From contig NZ_AZRN01000013.1 of NCBI RefSeq assembly GCF_002895565.1, positions 1 to 64,000 on the forward strand: 64,000 nt of DNA, in the 5' to 3' direction. The notes under the pieces were generated by a model, which worked only from the letters and a program-made list of their open reading frames with translations, was not told where the DNA came from and ran no database searches. A program made the position numbers and the translations under genes. Numbering within the stretch: the first letter of the stretch is position 1; the number at the start of each line of letters is the position of its first letter. The DNA comes from Petrotoga mexicana DSM 14811 (lineage in GTDB: Bacteria > Thermotogota > Thermotogae > Petrotogales > Petrotogaceae). This document shows, in pieces, positions 54,161 through 62,271 of this stretch.

Positions 54161-54169
54161 ATTTTCTAA
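54119..54169 (+). repeat. GC-rich dispersed element, copy G (overlaps a CDS end)
   Basis: GGGG-TA-GGG-AGC-GGGG-CGGA-GGGG (54119-54142) is a full G-quadruplex pattern, followed by CGCTA and AAGTTTTAGATTTTCTAAA. Its first 42 bp are translated as the end of the radical SAM gene, whose stop codon is the TAG in GTTTTAG. The next start is 33 bp downstream. Confidence 0.87.
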
Positions 54170-54202
54170 AAGACTGCATGATGAGTGGAGGTATATTATA
54201 AA

Positions 54203-55165
54203 ATGGAGATTCTACCTTCGTACATGAAGTTATATGAATCAGGTGAACTTCATAAAAGACGTGATTATTTGATCAAACGCTTAGAAGAATGTGATCTGTG
54301 CCCTCGTCAGTGTAAAGTAAATAGGCTAAAAAATGTGGGATCTTGTAGGGTAGGGAATGAAATAAAAATTTCCGAATATGTTCTTTATCCGGGAGAAGAG
54401 CCCGTATTGAAAGGAGAAAATGGTGCAGGTGGTGTTTTCTTTAGCAATTGCACGATGAGATGTGTGTACTGTCAAAATTTCAATTTCAGTCAATTGGGCT
54501 TCGGAAAGAAGATTTCTACTGAAGAGTTAGGAAAAATTTTCTTAAAATTGCAGAATGAAATGAAGGCCGCTAATTTAGATTTGGTAACTGCAACTCCATA
54601 CTTACCGTTTATTTTTGATGCTTTAATATATGCAATAGAACGAGGATTTCGATTACCCATAGTGTGGAATACTTCTTCTTATGAAAGTATAGAAACTTTA
54701 AAGTTAATGGAAGATGTCGTTGATATATATTTGGCTGATATAAGGTATACTAGTAATATCGTTGGTAAAAGGTATTCGGGAGTAAAGGATTACTGGAGTA
54801 ATGCCCAAATAGCTATTAAAGAGATGTATCGTCAAGTTGGTGAAACTTTTCTATTAGATGAAAAGTCTAATATTTTGAAAAGAGGAATAATAATTCGTAT
54901 TCTCGTTTTACCAAATTTAATAAATCAGGCGAAAGAAGCCTTAAAATTCTTAAAGTATGAAATTTCCAAAAAGATACATGTCAGTTTAATGGACCAGTAC
55001 GTCCCAGTTTATAAGGCTAAAAATTATGAAAAGTTATCAAGATATTTATACAAATCGGAATATCAGGAAGTAGTCGACTATTTGTATGAATTAGGGTTTG
55101 AGAATGGTTGGATTCAGACTCACAAGTTAAAAGAAGATAATGAAGTTTACTCAAGTTTGAAATAA
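54203..55165 (+). CDS. Radical SAM protein, PflA-like (COG1313 type)
   Basis: A 320-residue radical SAM enzyme resembling pyruvate-formate-lyase-activating-enzyme-like PflX proteins. An N-terminal Cys region DLCPRQCKVNRLKNVGSCRVG (about residues 32-52) precedes the cluster motif CTMRCVYCQN near 90. No glycyl-radical enzyme gene is visible nearby, so the target is unknown. ATG at 54203 has GGAGG 12 bp upstream, a long spacing. It sits directly behind element copy G. Confidence 0.85.
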   Translation: MEILPSYMKLYESGELHKRRDYLIKRLEECDLCPRQCKVNRLKNVGSCRVGNEIKISEYVLYPGEEPVLKGENGAGGVFFSNCTMRCVYCQNFNFSQLGFGKKISTEELGKIFLKLQNEMKAANLDLVTATPYLPFIFDALIYAIERGFRLPIVWNTSSYESIETLKLMEDVVDIYLADIRYTSNIVGKRYSGVKDYWSNAQIAIKEMYRQVGETFLLDEKSNILKRGIIIRILVLPNLINQAKEALKFLKYEISKKIHVSLMDQYVPVYKAKNYEKLSRYLYKSEYQEVVDYLYELGFENGWIQTHKLKEDNEVYSSLK

Positions 55166-55194
55166 ACATTTGCACCTAGCAGAGGGGTGATTTT

Positions 55195-56832
55195 ATGAAA
55201 GAAATGGAACTGATGAGGTACGTTCTTGATCAGTCACAAGACGGAGTGATGATAATAGATGAAAGGGAAAGGATTCTTTACATAAACGACTCGGCCTGTA
55301 GAATTTTAGGGGTTGATAAAGAAAAAATAATTGGGCAAAATGTAGTTGAAAATGTCCCAAATACAAGATTACATATTGTTTTAAGAACCGGGGAACCAGA
55401 ATACGACAAATTGCAAAGTTTAGGGGATAAAGTTATTTTAACTTCCCGTATCCCTATAAAAAATGATAACAATGAAACTATCGCAGTTGCGGCTGTTTTT
55501 AGAGATATTACTACATTACAAAAGTTAGCCGAAGAGATCACTAATTTAAGAGAAATGGAAGCCCTCTTAAGTTCCATAATTGATTCTACTTCCGATGCCA
55601 TTTCTGTAGCTGATCAAGAAGGTCGTGTGACTATGGTCAACAGAGCTTATACAAAAATCACTGGACTAACACCGAGAGAGGTTATTGGTAAACCTGCTAC
55701 TATAGATTTGGCAGAAGGTGAAAGTTTACACATTCAATGTGCAAAAGAGAAAAAGCCTATATACAATGTAAAAAAAAGGTTAGCTACGAACAAAAAAGAA
55801 ATCGTAGCAAGCGTCACCCCACTTTTTGTTAAGAATGAATTCAAGGGAAGTGTCGCCGTTATTCACGATATTTCCGAGATTCAAAGATTGATAAACGAAC
55901 TTGAAGCTACAAAAAGGATGTTAAAAAAAGAGAGTGCTACACACACCTTCGATGATTTGGTGGTTAAATCTGAAATTATGAAAGATGTAGTAGCTCAAGC
56001 AAGTAAAATAGCGTCAGTAGACGTGAACCTTTTATTAATAGGCGAATTCGGAGTAGGGAAAGAGGTACTAGCACAAGCTATTCATAACGCAAGTGCGAGG
56101 AAAGAGGGACCGTATCTCAAATTAAACTTTTCTTTGATCCCAAGAGAAAGACAAGAAGAGTACCTTTTTGGGGAAAATAGTTATCTGGTACAGGCGAATA
56201 AAGGGACCCTTTTTTTAGAAAATATAGATCTGATGGATATTGAAATGCAGAGAAAACTTTTAGCCTTTCTTAAAGACAATGTTTTCGATACGAATTATTA
56301 CGATTTTATTCCCGATGTTAGGTTCATCTTTTCTACAACCGAAGATTTAAAGGTTCTTTCTAGTTTGGGGAAATTTTCTAAAGAGCTTTTATACAAAATT
56401 TCAGTAGTAAATATCGAAGTTCCACCATTAAGAGAAAGAAAGGAAGACATACCTGAGCTGGCTCTGCAGTTACTACATAGTTTAAATAGAAAGTATGGAA
56501 GAATAGTTTATGGATTTACTGAGGATGCCTTGAATAAATTGATGAATTATTCGTGGCCAGGGAACATAAGAGAATTGGAGAATGTAATTGACCGGGCCAT
56601 GTTGGCAATGGATAACAGTGATTCCTTAGTTACTTCTACACACATTCCCGATTTGGTAGAAAAGGTAGAGGAAGTTACAGGAACGCTTAAAGAGATGACT
56701 GAAGATTTTGAGAAGAAGGTAATTATGGAAGTACTGGAAGCAAGCCACGGTAATAAAACAGAAGTTGCCCGAAAATTAGGCTTAACCGTTAGGAACCTTT
56801 ATTATAAGCTGGATAGATACGGTATCAAGTGA
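55195..56832 (+). CDS. NtrC-like PAS-PAS-AAA+-Fis regulator lacking GAFTGA
   Basis: A 545-residue regulator. Two PAS domains cover about residues 8-105 and 125-225. The AAA+ domain covers about 260-480, with Walker A GEFGVGKE near 283, an altered Walker B GTLFLENID near 337 (family GTLFLDEIG), and PPLRERKEDIPELALQLL plus SWPGNIRELENV later. A Fis-type HTH is at 505-545 (GNKTEVARKLGLTVRNLYYKL). The sigma-54 contact loop is deleted: LFGENSYLVQANKGTLF replaces LFGHEKGAFTGA and the following stretch. It therefore probably acts with sigma-70-type polymerase, as TyrR does. SD GAGGGGTG. Confidence 0.9.
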   Translation: MKEMELMRYVLDQSQDGVMIIDERERILYINDSACRILGVDKEKIIGQNVVENVPNTRLHIVLRTGEPEYDKLQSLGDKVILTSRIPIKNDNNETIAVAAVFRDITTLQKLAEEITNLREMEALLSSIIDSTSDAISVADQEGRVTMVNRAYTKITGLTPREVIGKPATIDLAEGESLHIQCAKEKKPIYNVKKRLATNKKEIVASVTPLFVKNEFKGSVAVIHDISEIQRLINELEATKRMLKKESATHTFDDLVVKSEIMKDVVAQASKIASVDVNLLLIGEFGVGKEVLAQAIHNASARKEGPYLKLNFSLIPRERQEEYLFGENSYLVQANKGTLFLENIDLMDIEMQRKLLAFLKDNVFDTNYYDFIPDVRFIFSTTEDLKVLSSLGKFSKELLYKISVVNIEVPPLRERKEDIPELALQLLHSLNRKYGRIVYGFTEDALNKLMNYSWPGNIRELENVIDRAMLAMDNSDSLVTSTHIPDLVEKVEEVTGTLKEMTEDFEKKVIMEVLEASHGNKTEVARKLGLTVRNLYYKLDRYGIK

Positions 56833-56860
56833 GGTTTTAATGTGAATAGGGGGATGAACA

Positions 56861-57313
56861 TTGAAATTTGAATTTCGGCTAGAGCGATTGAAAGATCTAA
56901 AAAAAATTTTAGAAGATAATGCAAGAATAGAATTGGGTAAAAAAAGCAAACAAAGGCAGTTAGTTGAAGACGAAATTAATCAGATTAGTAATAAGATCGA
57001 TACCTTTTCAACAGAATTTATAAAAGAGGTAAAAGATACTATCTCAATTACTAAACTTTCAAATATGATAGAGTATAAAAATTATTTAAATGAACAATTA
57101 TCACATCTACACTCTGTACTACAAGAGAAGTTACAAGAAGAAGAAATTGCAAGGCAGAATTATTTAAAGGCCAAAAACGAAAAAGATATTCTTCAAAAAC
57201 TTAAAGATAAAAGATTTGACGATTTTAAAATTCAGGAAAAGAGGACCGATATAAAAGAATTAGATGAAATTGCCAGATTAAGCCATCATCCAGGGGAGGA
57301 GAATTATGAATAA
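56861..57313 (+). CDS. FliJ-like coiled-coil protein
   Basis: A 150-residue, highly charged, almost wholly helical protein starting MKFEFRLERLKDLKKILEDNARIELGKK, which resembles FliJ, the flagellar export chaperone/stalk protein. No other flagellar genes are near, so the call rests on the N-terminal pattern and coiled-coil content. TTG start behind GGGGGATG. It overlaps the next gene by 8 bp. Confidence 0.6.
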   Translation: MKFEFRLERLKDLKKILEDNARIELGKKSKQRQLVEDEINQISNKIDTFSTEFIKEVKDTISITKLSNMIEYKNYLNEQLSHLHSVLQEKLQEEEIARQNYLKAKNEKDILQKLKDKRFDDFKIQEKRTDIKELDEIARLSHHPGEENYE

Positions 57314-57758
57314 AATCAAAGTTTTGTTCTTGTGTTCGAGAAATTCTGCAAGAAGTCAGATGGCACAGGCGTTTTTGAAGAAATACGGAGATGATAAGTT
57401 TGAGGCTTTCAGCGCTGGATTAGAAGCAAGTGAAATTCATCCTTTGACTATAAAAGTCATGGAAGAAAAAGGAATATCTATGTCCGAGCAATACTCAAAA
57501 AGTTTGGATATATACTTGAACGATAGATTTGGTTTTTTAATAACTGTCTGCTCCAAAGCAGAAAAAGAATGTCCTTTTTTCCCTGGCGTTAGTATAAGAT
57601 TATATTGGCCTTTTGATGATCCAGCTGCTGTCCAAGGTTCTGAAGAAGAACAATTAGAAGTATTCCGAAAAGTAAGAGATCAAATAGAAAAAAAAGTAAG
57701 CGATTTCGTGGAAAATACTGATAAATACTCCAATATAAAAGATAATTTTCGAGTGTAA
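57306..57758 (+). CDS. arsC: Arsenate reductase-like low-molecular-weight phosphatase fold protein (thioredoxin-linked type)
   Basis: A 150-residue protein with the CX5R phosphate loop LCSRNSARSQMAQ near residue 10 and the redox pair C-x6-C in VCSKAEKECPFFPG near 80, the three Cys used by thioredoxin-coupled ArsC. YWPFDDPA near 100 is also typical. It could reduce arsenate or act as a tyrosine phosphatase; the intact pair favours reductase. No ars operon is nearby. SD GGGGAGG overlaps the FliJ-like gene. Confidence 0.87.
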   Translation: MNKIKVLFLCSRNSARSQMAQAFLKKYGDDKFEAFSAGLEASEIHPLTIKVMEEKGISMSEQYSKSLDIYLNDRFGFLITVCSKAEKECPFFPGVSIRLYWPFDDPAAVQGSEEEQLEVFRKVRDQIEKKVSDFVENTDKYSNIKDNFRV

Positions 57759-57818
57759 ATACTTTATTATATTTACTTTATTTTTCACAGAATTAACCTT
57801 CAGCTAAAGTTTGTTTGT

Positions 57819-57824
57819 TATAAT
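57819..57824 (+). promoter_or_regulatory. Probable -10 of the purine operon
   Basis: TATAAT 31 bp before the riboswitch aptamer, preceded by TTTGTTTG. No convincing -35 at the ideal spacing. Confidence 0.6.
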
Positions 57825-57854
57825 GAATTCATAAAAAAATTAATAAAGAAGAAA

Positions 57855-57933
57855 CCTCTTTCTGTATAATGCCGATAATATGGTTCGGCAGTTTCTACCG
57901 AACAGCCGTAAACTGTTTGACTACAGTAAGAGG
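57855..57933 (+). ncRNA. Guanine (purine) riboswitch aptamer controlling the pur operon
   Basis: P1 CCTCTT...AAGAGG encloses the conserved purine aptamer core: ATAATATGG near 57877, the P2/L2 arm ending TTTCTACC, then GCCGTAAACTG and TTGACTAC. The specificity base is C (GACTAC) rather than the U of adenine riboswitches, so guanine or hypoxanthine is the expected ligand. The 3' strand of P1 (CTACAGTAAGAGG) can alternatively pair with CCTCTCTGCTGTAG in the terminator, making the antiterminator. Expected outcome: guanine stops transcription before purE. Confidence 0.94.
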
Positions 57934-57955
57934 GGTTAGAGATTTTTATATCAAT

Positions 57956-57996
57956 ATCCTACCTCTCTGCTGTAGAAGAGGTAGGATTTTTTATTT
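57956..57996 (+). terminator. Riboswitch-controlled terminator before purE
   Basis: ATCCTACCTCT (57956-57966) pairs perfectly with AGAGGTAGGAT (57977-57987), followed by a T-rich tail. Its left arm and loop compete with P1 of the aptamer. Confidence 0.93.
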
Positions 57997-58022
57997 TGAT
58001 ATTAAAAAAAGGAGAGATAACT

Positions 58023-58442
58023 TTGAGTAAGAAAGTCCTTTTGATATCTGGAAGTCAATCAGATGAGATTTTTGTAAAAACTGCCATTGACCTCTTTGAA
58101 GAATGGAAAATGAGTTACGATTACAAAGTGTTTAGTGCTCACAGGAATTTAAAAGAGTTAACCAAATTTATTGAAGAACTTCCCACTAACGAGTATAGTG
58201 TCATAATAGCTGTCGCCGGTCTTTCTGCTGCCTTACCTGGTGTAATCGCTTCATTAACCAACCTCCCCGTTATTGGTGTTCCCAGAGATGTAGGTCCTTT
58301 AAATGGAATAGATGCACTACTTTCCATGGTACAGATGCCTAGTGGGGTGCCTGTTGCAACCATGGGAATTGGAAGTAGTGGAATGAAAAATGCAGCATAC
58401 TTTGCAAAAAGGTTGATAGAAGGTGAAAAAGATGGAAGATAA
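58023..58442 (+). CDS. purE: N5-carboxyaminoimidazole ribonucleotide mutase
   Basis: Class I PurE, converting N5-CAIR to CAIR in purine synthesis. The 139-residue protein is short for the family (about 160). It has the N-terminal SGSQSDE, SAHRN near residue 38, VAGLSAALPGVIASLTNLPVIGVP near 63, and MPSGVPVATMGIG near 105. TTG at 58023 is chosen because GGAGAG lies 6 bp upstream and the conserved strand follows directly. No purK is in the window, so AIR carboxylation may depend on another gene. It overlaps purC by 11 bp. Confidence 0.93.
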   Translation: MSKKVLLISGSQSDEIFVKTAIDLFEEWKMSYDYKVFSAHRNLKELTKFIEELPTNEYSVIIAVAGLSAALPGVIASLTNLPVIGVPRDVGPLNGIDALLSMVQMPSGVPVATMGIGSSGMKNAAYFAKRLIEGEKDGR

Positions 58443-59148
58443 GAAAAATTTTGAGCTTTTATACGAAGGGAAAGCCAAAAAAGTATACAAGTTCGATGAG
58501 AAGAAATTGTTGATAAAATTCAAAGACGATGTCACAGCGTTCAACGGATTAAAAAAAGATCAAATCCTTAACAAAGGTAAAATTAACAAAAAGATTTCCA
58601 AGTTCTTTTTTGAAATGCTGAATAATCAAGGTATAAATACCCATTACATAAACGATTATGATGAAACCTCTTTCGTCGCAAAATGGACGGATTTAATTCC
58701 ACTTGAAGTTATAATTAGAAATTACACCGCGGGCAGTTTTTGTAAAAGATATGGTGTGAAAAAAGGATTGATACTTGATTATCCTTTAGTTGAATTTTCT
58801 TTGAAAAATGACGAGTTAGGAGATCCCATGATCACAAAAGATGCTGTCCTTCTTTTGAAAATTACCAAAGAACACGTCTTAGATCAAATTATTTCCATTT
58901 CTAAAAAAGTCAACGATATTTTGAGTGATTATTTAAAATCTAAAGGAATTATTTTGGTGGATTTTAAATTAGAGTTCGGAATCAGTAAAAACGATAATAA
59001 AGTTACGTTGATAGATGAGATTTCACCTGATACATGCCGTTTTTGGGACGCAAATACTATGGAATCTCTTGACAAAGATGTGTATAGGGAAGAAAAGGGA
59101 GATCTACTAAACGCCTACGAAGTATTGCTTGGGAGGTTAGATATATGA
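58432..59148 (+). CDS. purC: SAICAR synthetase
   Basis: Ligates aspartate to CAIR using ATP. The 238-residue protein has LYEGKAKKVYKF near residue 9, FKDDVTAFNG near 29, VIIRNYTAGSF near 90 and LVDFKLEFG near 172, followed by DEISPDTCRFWD. ATG at 58432 follows AGAAGGTG. It overlaps purS by four bases. Confidence 0.96.
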   Translation: MEDKKNFELLYEGKAKKVYKFDEKKLLIKFKDDVTAFNGLKKDQILNKGKINKKISKFFFEMLNNQGINTHYINDYDETSFVAKWTDLIPLEVIIRNYTAGSFCKRYGVKKGLILDYPLVEFSLKNDELGDPMITKDAVLLLKITKEHVLDQIISISKKVNDILSDYLKSKGIILVDFKLEFGISKNDNKVTLIDEISPDTCRFWDANTMESLDKDVYREEKGDLLNAYEVLLGRLDI

Positions 59149-59414
59149 TTAAGGAGGAGCAGAAAACTTTCCGATTTGAAGTAAAAGTAAAGTTAAGAGA
59201 AGGAATTTTAGACCCACAGGGAGCTGCTACTTTCAAGGTTTTAAGAAGGTTGAATTACAACGTTGAAAGTGTAAGATTTGGAAAAAGTATAGAATTAGAC
59301 ATAAAAGAAGATAGCTATGAAACAGCCAAAGATAAAGCTAAAGAAATAGCGTATAAAATTTTAACCAATCCTGTTTTAGAGGATTTTGAAATCATCGATT
59401 TGAATAGGAAGTGA
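59145..59414 (+). CDS. purS: Phosphoribosylformylglycinamidine synthase subunit PurS
   Basis: An 89-residue small subunit that bridges PurL and PurQ in the three-part FGAM synthase. KVKLREGILDPQGAATFKVLRRLN near residue 14 and the ferredoxin-like beta-alpha repeats match the family. Translation is coupled to purC by ATGA. Its presence shows that purL is of the small type. Confidence 0.94.
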   Translation: MIKEEQKTFRFEVKVKLREGILDPQGAATFKVLRRLNYNVESVRFGKSIELDIKEDSYETAKDKAKEIAYKILTNPVLEDFEIIDLNRK

Positions 59415-59419
59415 ACAGT

Positions 59420-60106
59420 ATGAAGAATGAGAATTCGTTAAAGGCTGGAATTATAGTTTTCCCTGGTTCAAATTGTGATAGAGATGCAAATTTTGCTTTG
59501 ACGATTAACGGTTTTGATACGAAATATATATGGCATGATTTTAATCAATTATTGGATTTTGATTTAGTTTTTATTCCAGGAGGATTTTCCTATGGAGATT
59601 ATTTAAGAGTGGGGGCATTAGCAAGATTTTCTCCAGTAATGAACTCTGTTGAGAAGTATATATTAAACAAAAGAGGATTGGTTTTAGGGGTTTGTAATGG
59701 TTTTCAGATATTAACAGAAGCAGGGATATTACCTGGAGTATTAACTGTCAACACGTCTCATAGATTCATATGTAAGGATGTTGAAGTTGAGGTCATAAAT
59801 TATGATACGCCGTTTATTAATAACGTTCAAAAAAAGATTTTAACTTTACCTATAGCCCACAAGGAAGGCCGTTATATTATTAAAGATAACAAACTTAATC
59901 CTAAAAATATTGTATTAAAGTATAAAGAGAATCCCAACGGTTCATTTGATGATGTAGCAGGCATAATAAATGAAGAATACAATGTCTTTGGTTTAATGCC
60001 TCACCCAGAAAGAGCTTGTCATAGCGTATTAGGTAATGAGGACGGTAATTACATTTTTCAATCTATCAGGAGGTATTTGACTAGTGCAGAATCAATTAAC
60101 AATTAA
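59420..60106 (+). CDS. purQ: Phosphoribosylformylglycinamidine synthase subunit PurQ (glutaminase)
   Basis: Class I glutamine amidotransferase supplying ammonia to PurL. The 228-residue protein has IIVFPGSNCDRD near residue 12, PGGFSYGDYLRVGALA near 52, the catalytic Cys in LGVCNGFQIL near 90 and a His-Glu pair in MPHPERA near 196. ATG at 59420 with AGGAAGTG upstream is preferred over GTG at 59411. purL starts inside its last 23 bp. Confidence 0.95.
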   Translation: MKNENSLKAGIIVFPGSNCDRDANFALTINGFDTKYIWHDFNQLLDFDLVFIPGGFSYGDYLRVGALARFSPVMNSVEKYILNKRGLVLGVCNGFQILTEAGILPGVLTVNTSHRFICKDVEVEVINYDTPFINNVQKKILTLPIAHKEGRYIIKDNKLNPKNIVLKYKENPNGSFDDVAGIINEEYNVFGLMPHPERACHSVLGNEDGNYIFQSIRRYLTSAESINN

Positions 60107-62267
60107 AGAGATAGCGTTGGAATTAGGTATTTCAGGTGAAGAATTTGATCTTATCGAAGAAAAGTTGGGGAGATTACCCAACGAATTTGAAACATACCTT
60201 TTTTCTGCCCAATGGTCTGAACATTGTGGTTACAAACATTCTAAACATTATCTAAAAAAAATTAATGAATCTTATGAAAGCGAAAATGCGGGATACGTTC
60301 AAATTGGAGGAAAATCTGTTGTTTTTAAGGTCGAAAGTCACAACCATCCCTCTGCTGTAGAACCTTATCAAGGGGCAGCCACTGGTATTGGTGGGATAGT
60401 TAGAGACATATTGGCTATGGGAGCAAGGCCCATAGCACTTTTAGATTCGCTGAAATTTGGTAATATTTCTGATCCAAAGGTGAAGAACATTTTCGAAGGT
60501 GTTGTTTCAGGTATAAGTGACTATGGAAATTCTATTGGTGTCCCAACGGTAGGTGGAGAGACTTCATTCAATGAAATATATTCAACAAACCCTTTGGTAA
60601 ACGTGATGTGTATCGGTGTCGCTAACAAAAATCATTTGGCATCTTCCCACGCTGATGGACCTGATAAACTTCTTGTATATGTAGGATCTAAAACTGGACG
60701 TGATGGAATCCATGGGGCCTCTTTTGCATCAAAAAAATTGAGTGGAAAAGATGACAGACCTTCAGTCCAAGTTGGAGATCCCTTTACAGAAAAGAACCTA
60801 ATCGAAGCGACACTTGAGATACTGAAAATAAAAGGGGTAAGGGCTTGTCAAGATATGGGAGCTGCCGGTGTTCTTAGCTCTACTTCTGAAATGGCTTATA
60901 AGGGTGGAGTTGGTTGTGAACTTTATTTAGATAATATACCGAAAAGGCAAGAGGATATAGAACCTTGGGAAATAATGCTTTCTGAATCTCAAGAGAGGAT
61001 GCTTTTTTTGGTTAATCCTGGTACAGAGAAAAAAGTAGAAGACGTCTGTAATAAATACTTAATCGATTTTGCAATTATCGGAAGGACAATTTCTACCCCT
61101 CATTACGTTGTGAGAGAAAATAGTGAAGGCAAGGTTCTTGCTGATCTTCCAATAGAGATCTTAGTTAACGCCCCTGAATATTATAGAAACAATACCACTC
61201 CTTCAACTTATATATTGAACAAAGCAAAAAAATACCCAAAAACAAAGATAAAAGATATAGATAAAATATTAAAAATATTGTTATCAAACCACAATATATC
61301 TAGTAAAAAATGGATATATCAACAGTATGATTTTAAAGTTGGAACAAATACAATATTGATACCAGAACAAGCCGATAGTGCGGTACTATGGTTAAAAAAC
61401 ACTCATAAGGCGATGGCTGTAACGATTGATAGCAACGAACTTTACACCTATTTAGATCCATTTGAGGGTACCAAGAACGTTGTATACGAAGCCGCTAGAA
61501 ATCTGATCTCTGTGGGTGCAAAACCTTTAGCTATCACGGACAACCTTAATTTTGGTGATCCTGATGATCCCGAAGTATCCTGGCAATTTGAAAAAAGTAT
61601 TGAAGGTTTAATTGAAGCTTCAAAAGAACTTTCTACCCCAGTGGTTAGTGGTAATGTTAGTTTTTACAATTCGTATTATGAAACATCAATTTTTCCTACG
61701 CCTGTGATCGGTATGATTGGGGAAATTAAAGATATAAAAAAAATAGTTAATTTAAAATTCAAGGATTGTGGTGATTTAGTATATTTAATTGGAAAAACAG
61801 ATATCAATATTGATAAGATAGGTGGAAGTCTTTATTTAAAAGTTCTTGAAGGTTTTGTAGGTGGAGAAATCGACTTTGTAAACCCAATGTATGAAAGATA
61901 TTTGCAAAACTTTATATTGGATCTAATAGAAAAAGGTATTTTAAAAAGTGTGCATGATGTTTCAAAAGGAGGTTTGCTCACTGCTTTGGCGGTGTCCTGT
62001 ATATTGAGTAATCGTGGTTTTAAAGGTATTTTAGATACTTCCATAGAAGATCTTCTCGGAGAGAATCAAGGTAGGTTCATTGTATCTGTTAGTAGAAAAG
62101 ATTCCTATACTTTTGAAGATATTGCTAAATCATCTAACATCAACGTTAAAAAATTGGGAGAGATAAAATCCAGTGATGACGGAATTGATATCGGCAGCGT
62201 TTGTTTTGATTTAAAAGAGCTTAGAAACATCTATTTTGGTAGTATTTCAAAAAGTGTGGAGGAATAA
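60084..62267 (+). CDS. purL: Phosphoribosylformylglycinamidine synthase subunit PurL
   Basis: ATP-dependent FGAR-to-FGAM ligase, 727 residues, the small PurL that works with PurS and PurQ. It has SEHCGYKHS near residue 45, VFKVESHNHPSAVEPYQGAATG near 80, GARPIALLDSLKFG near 115 and the C-terminal SVHDVSKGGLLTALA near 625. GTG start behind CAGGAGG, within the end of purQ. purF follows after 4 bp. Confidence 0.96.
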   Translation: MQNQLTIKEIALELGISGEEFDLIEEKLGRLPNEFETYLFSAQWSEHCGYKHSKHYLKKINESYESENAGYVQIGGKSVVFKVESHNHPSAVEPYQGAATGIGGIVRDILAMGARPIALLDSLKFGNISDPKVKNIFEGVVSGISDYGNSIGVPTVGGETSFNEIYSTNPLVNVMCIGVANKNHLASSHADGPDKLLVYVGSKTGRDGIHGASFASKKLSGKDDRPSVQVGDPFTEKNLIEATLEILKIKGVRACQDMGAAGVLSSTSEMAYKGGVGCELYLDNIPKRQEDIEPWEIMLSESQERMLFLVNPGTEKKVEDVCNKYLIDFAIIGRTISTPHYVVRENSEGKVLADLPIEILVNAPEYYRNNTTPSTYILNKAKKYPKTKIKDIDKILKILLSNHNISSKKWIYQQYDFKVGTNTILIPEQADSAVLWLKNTHKAMAVTIDSNELYTYLDPFEGTKNVVYEAARNLISVGAKPLAITDNLNFGDPDDPEVSWQFEKSIEGLIEASKELSTPVVSGNVSFYNSYYETSIFPTPVIGMIGEIKDIKKIVNLKFKDCGDLVYLIGKTDINIDKIGGSLYLKVLEGFVGGEIDFVNPMYERYLQNFILDLIEKGILKSVHDVSKGGLLTALAVSCILSNRGFKGILDTSIEDLLGENQGRFIVSVSRKDSYTFEDIAKSSNINVKKLGEIKSSDDGIDIGSVCFDLKELRNIYFGSISKSVEE

Positions 62268-62271
62268 TTAA

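Noticed and set aside
55195-56832. Annotation as sigma-54-dependent activator
   Set aside because: The GAFTGA loop is deleted and Walker B is altered, so the family architecture alone does not justify the function.
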